This document shows, one piece after another, positions 62,841 through 64,000 of a DNA stretch of 64,000 bases. The translations under genes and the position numbers were made by a program. Each line of letters opens with the position of its first letter. Within the stretch, counting starts at the first letter, position 1. Origin of the DNA: Microvirga sp. SRT01 (GTDB taxonomy: Bacteria > Pseudomonadota > Alphaproteobacteria > Sphingomonadales > Sphingomonadaceae); assembly GCA_018139225.1 (NCBI GenBank), contig JAGSNX010000002.1:62001-126000 (forward strand), in the 5' to 3' direction. The notes beneath the pieces were generated by a model. The model saw nothing but the letters and a program-made list of their open reading frames with translations, was not told the origin of the DNA and did not search any database.

Positions 62841-64000
62841 ATGGCTAAAGTAATCGGCATCGATCTCGGCACCACCAACAGCTGCGTTGCGGTGATGGAG
62901 GGCGGCAAGCCCAAGGTGATCGAGAACGCAGAGGGTGCACGCACGACCCCGTCGATCGTCGCCTTCGCCAAGGACGGCGAGCGGCTGGTCGGCCAGCCCG
63001 CCAAGCGTCAGGCGGTGACGAACGGCGACAACACGATCTTCGCGGTGAAGCGCCTGATTGGTCGCCGCTTCGACGACCCGATCACCAAGAAGGACACCGA
63101 GCTGGTCCCGTACAAGATCGCGCGCGGCCAGAACGGCGATGCGTGGGTTTCGGTAGGGGGCAAGGATTACAGCCCGTCGCAGATCAGCGCCTTCACGCTC
63201 CAGAAGATGAAGGAGACCGCCGAGTCCTATCTGGGCGAGACGGTGACGCAGGCGGTCATCACCGTGCCGGCGTATTTCAACGACGCCCAGCGTCAGGCGA
63301 CCAAGGACGCCGGCCAGATCGCCGGCCTCGAGGTGCTGCGCATCATCAACGAGCCGACCGCGGCGGCTTTGGCTTACGGGCTGGAGAAGCAGGACGGCAA
63401 GACGATCGCGGTCTACGATCTGGGCGGCGGCACGTTCGACGTCTCGATCCTGGAGATCGGCGACGGCGTGTTCGAGGTGAAGGCCACCAACGGCGACACT
63501 TTCCTGGGCGGTGAAGATTTCGACAACAAGCTGGTCGAGTTCCTGGCCGAGGGCTTCAAGAAGGACGAGGGCATCGACCTCGCCAAGGACAAGCTCGCGC
63601 TCCAGCGCCTGAAGGAAGCGGCCGAGAAGGCAAAGATCGAGCTGTCGTCGGCGGCATCGACCGAGGTCAATCTGCCGTTCATCACGGCCGACCAGAACGG
63701 GCCGAAGCACCTCGTGAAGACGATCAACCGCGCCGATCTGGAGCGGCTGGTCGACGACCTGATCAAGCGCACGATCGAGCCGATGAAGAAGGCGCTGGCC
63801 GATGCGGGCCTGAAGACCGACGACATCAGCGAAGTCGTCCTGGTCGGCGGCATGACCCGCATGCCCAAGGTGCGCGAGGCGGTGAAGGCGTTCTTCGGCA
63901 AGGACCCGCACACCGGCGTGAACCCGGACGAGGTCGTGGCGATGGGCGCCGCGATCCAGGCGGGCGTGTTGCAGGGCGACGTCAAGGACGTGCTGCTGCT
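62841..64000 (+). CDS. dnaK: Chaperone DnaK (Hsp70), 3' end outside the window (partial)
   Basis: The first 386 residues are present. Signatures [36 protein letters not shown] and [19 protein letters not shown] mark the ATPase domain. It folds proteins with DnaJ and GrpE. A sigma-32-type promoter lies upstream and no CIRCE is seen. The frame is open to the window end. Confidence 0.98.
   Translation, partial: MAKVIGIDLGTTNSCVAVMEGGKPKVIENAEGARTTPSIVAFAKDGERLVGQPAKRQAVTNGDNTIFAVKRLIGRRFDDPITKKDTELVPYKIARGQNGDAWVSVGGKDYSPSQISAFTLQKMKETAESYLGETVTQAVITVPAYFNDAQRQATKDAGQIAGLEVLRIINEPTAAALAYGLEKQDGKTIAVYDLGGGTFDVSILEIGDGVFEVKATNGDTFLGGEDFDNKLVEFLAEGFKKDEGIDLAKDKLALQRLKEAAEKAKIELSSAASTEVNLPFITADQNGPKHLVKTINRADLERLVDDLIKRTIEPMKKALADAGLKTDDISEVVLVGGMTRMPKVREAVKAFFGKDPHTGVNPDEVVAMGAAIQAGVLQGDVKDVLL

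Overview
The window is a high-GC chromosomal segment of an alphaproteobacterium, most likely a Sphingomonas-type sphingomonad. Pointers to this are the carotenoid genes crtX/crtW/crtZ, an inositol-phosphorylceramide-synthase-like PAP2 protein, a vgr-related protein coupled to a PCu(A)C chaperone, DUF2339/DUF3999 and DUF6894 proteins, a GTTC-N7-GTTC (alphaproteobacterial LexA) site and GGAAC-N16/17-CGTT (EcfG-like) promoters. I see no phage, IS element, CRISPR array, tRNA or rRNA. The content is mostly core and lineage-typical, with several families of short palindromic repeats between genes.

Layout. 0-3.5 kb: the 3' part of a tryptophan-halogenase family gene and two paralogous cupin-like (JmjC-fold) genes. 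3.6-11.7 kb: a thioester-containing alpha-2-macroglobulin and PBP1C, a cell-envelope pair. 11.7-15.9 kb: DUF3999 and DUF2339 membrane proteins. 16-17.5 kb: a Tat-type Gfo/Idh/MocA oxidoreductase. 17.5-20.1 kb: carotenoid glucosylation, ketolation and hydroxylation. 20.1-21.5 kb: the PAP2 protein, then a 30-residue membrane-protein ORF behind a LexA box. 21.6-25.5 kb: OprB-type porin and PQQ glucose dehydrogenase. 25.6-27.7 kb: small stress and unknown proteins. 27.8-31 kb: an Mfd-like helicase. 31-39 kb: a CxxCxGxG protein, a cNMP/thioredoxin-reductase fusion, a cupin, SDRs, small stress proteins with EcfG-like promoters, and a clan GH-A glycosidase. 39.2-43.4 kb: a PAS-LuxR regulator and a hybrid histidine kinase. 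43.4-50.2 kb: cyoABCD-surf1-regB-regA on the minus strand, translationally coupled from cyoC onward. 50.4-54.6 kb: two MFS transporters flanking an endonuclease/exonuclease/phosphatase protein. 54.7-58.3 kb: rdgB-rph, a DUF6438 lipoprotein, hrcA-grpE. 58.4-62.7 kb: an SDR with an altered active site, threonine synthase, TrhO, vgr-related protein and PCu(A)C. 62.8 kb to the end: the start of dnaK behind a sigma-32-type promoter.

Themes. (i) Stress: heat shock (hrcA, grpE, dnaK), general stress response (EcfG-like promoters), and an SOS-type promoter driving a tiny membrane protein that resembles the architecture of Caulobacter SidA. (ii) Respiration: a bo3-type quinol oxidase followed by a SURF1 protein and a RegB/RegA redox system with the quinone-binding and redox-cysteine signatures present. 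(iii) Envelope and pigments. The most interesting candidates are the LexA-box/30-residue ORF at 21.34-21.50 kb, the palindromic element that sits where the cyoA start should be (50.13-50.26 kb), and an SDR whose catalytic Lys is Arg (58.4-59.4 kb).
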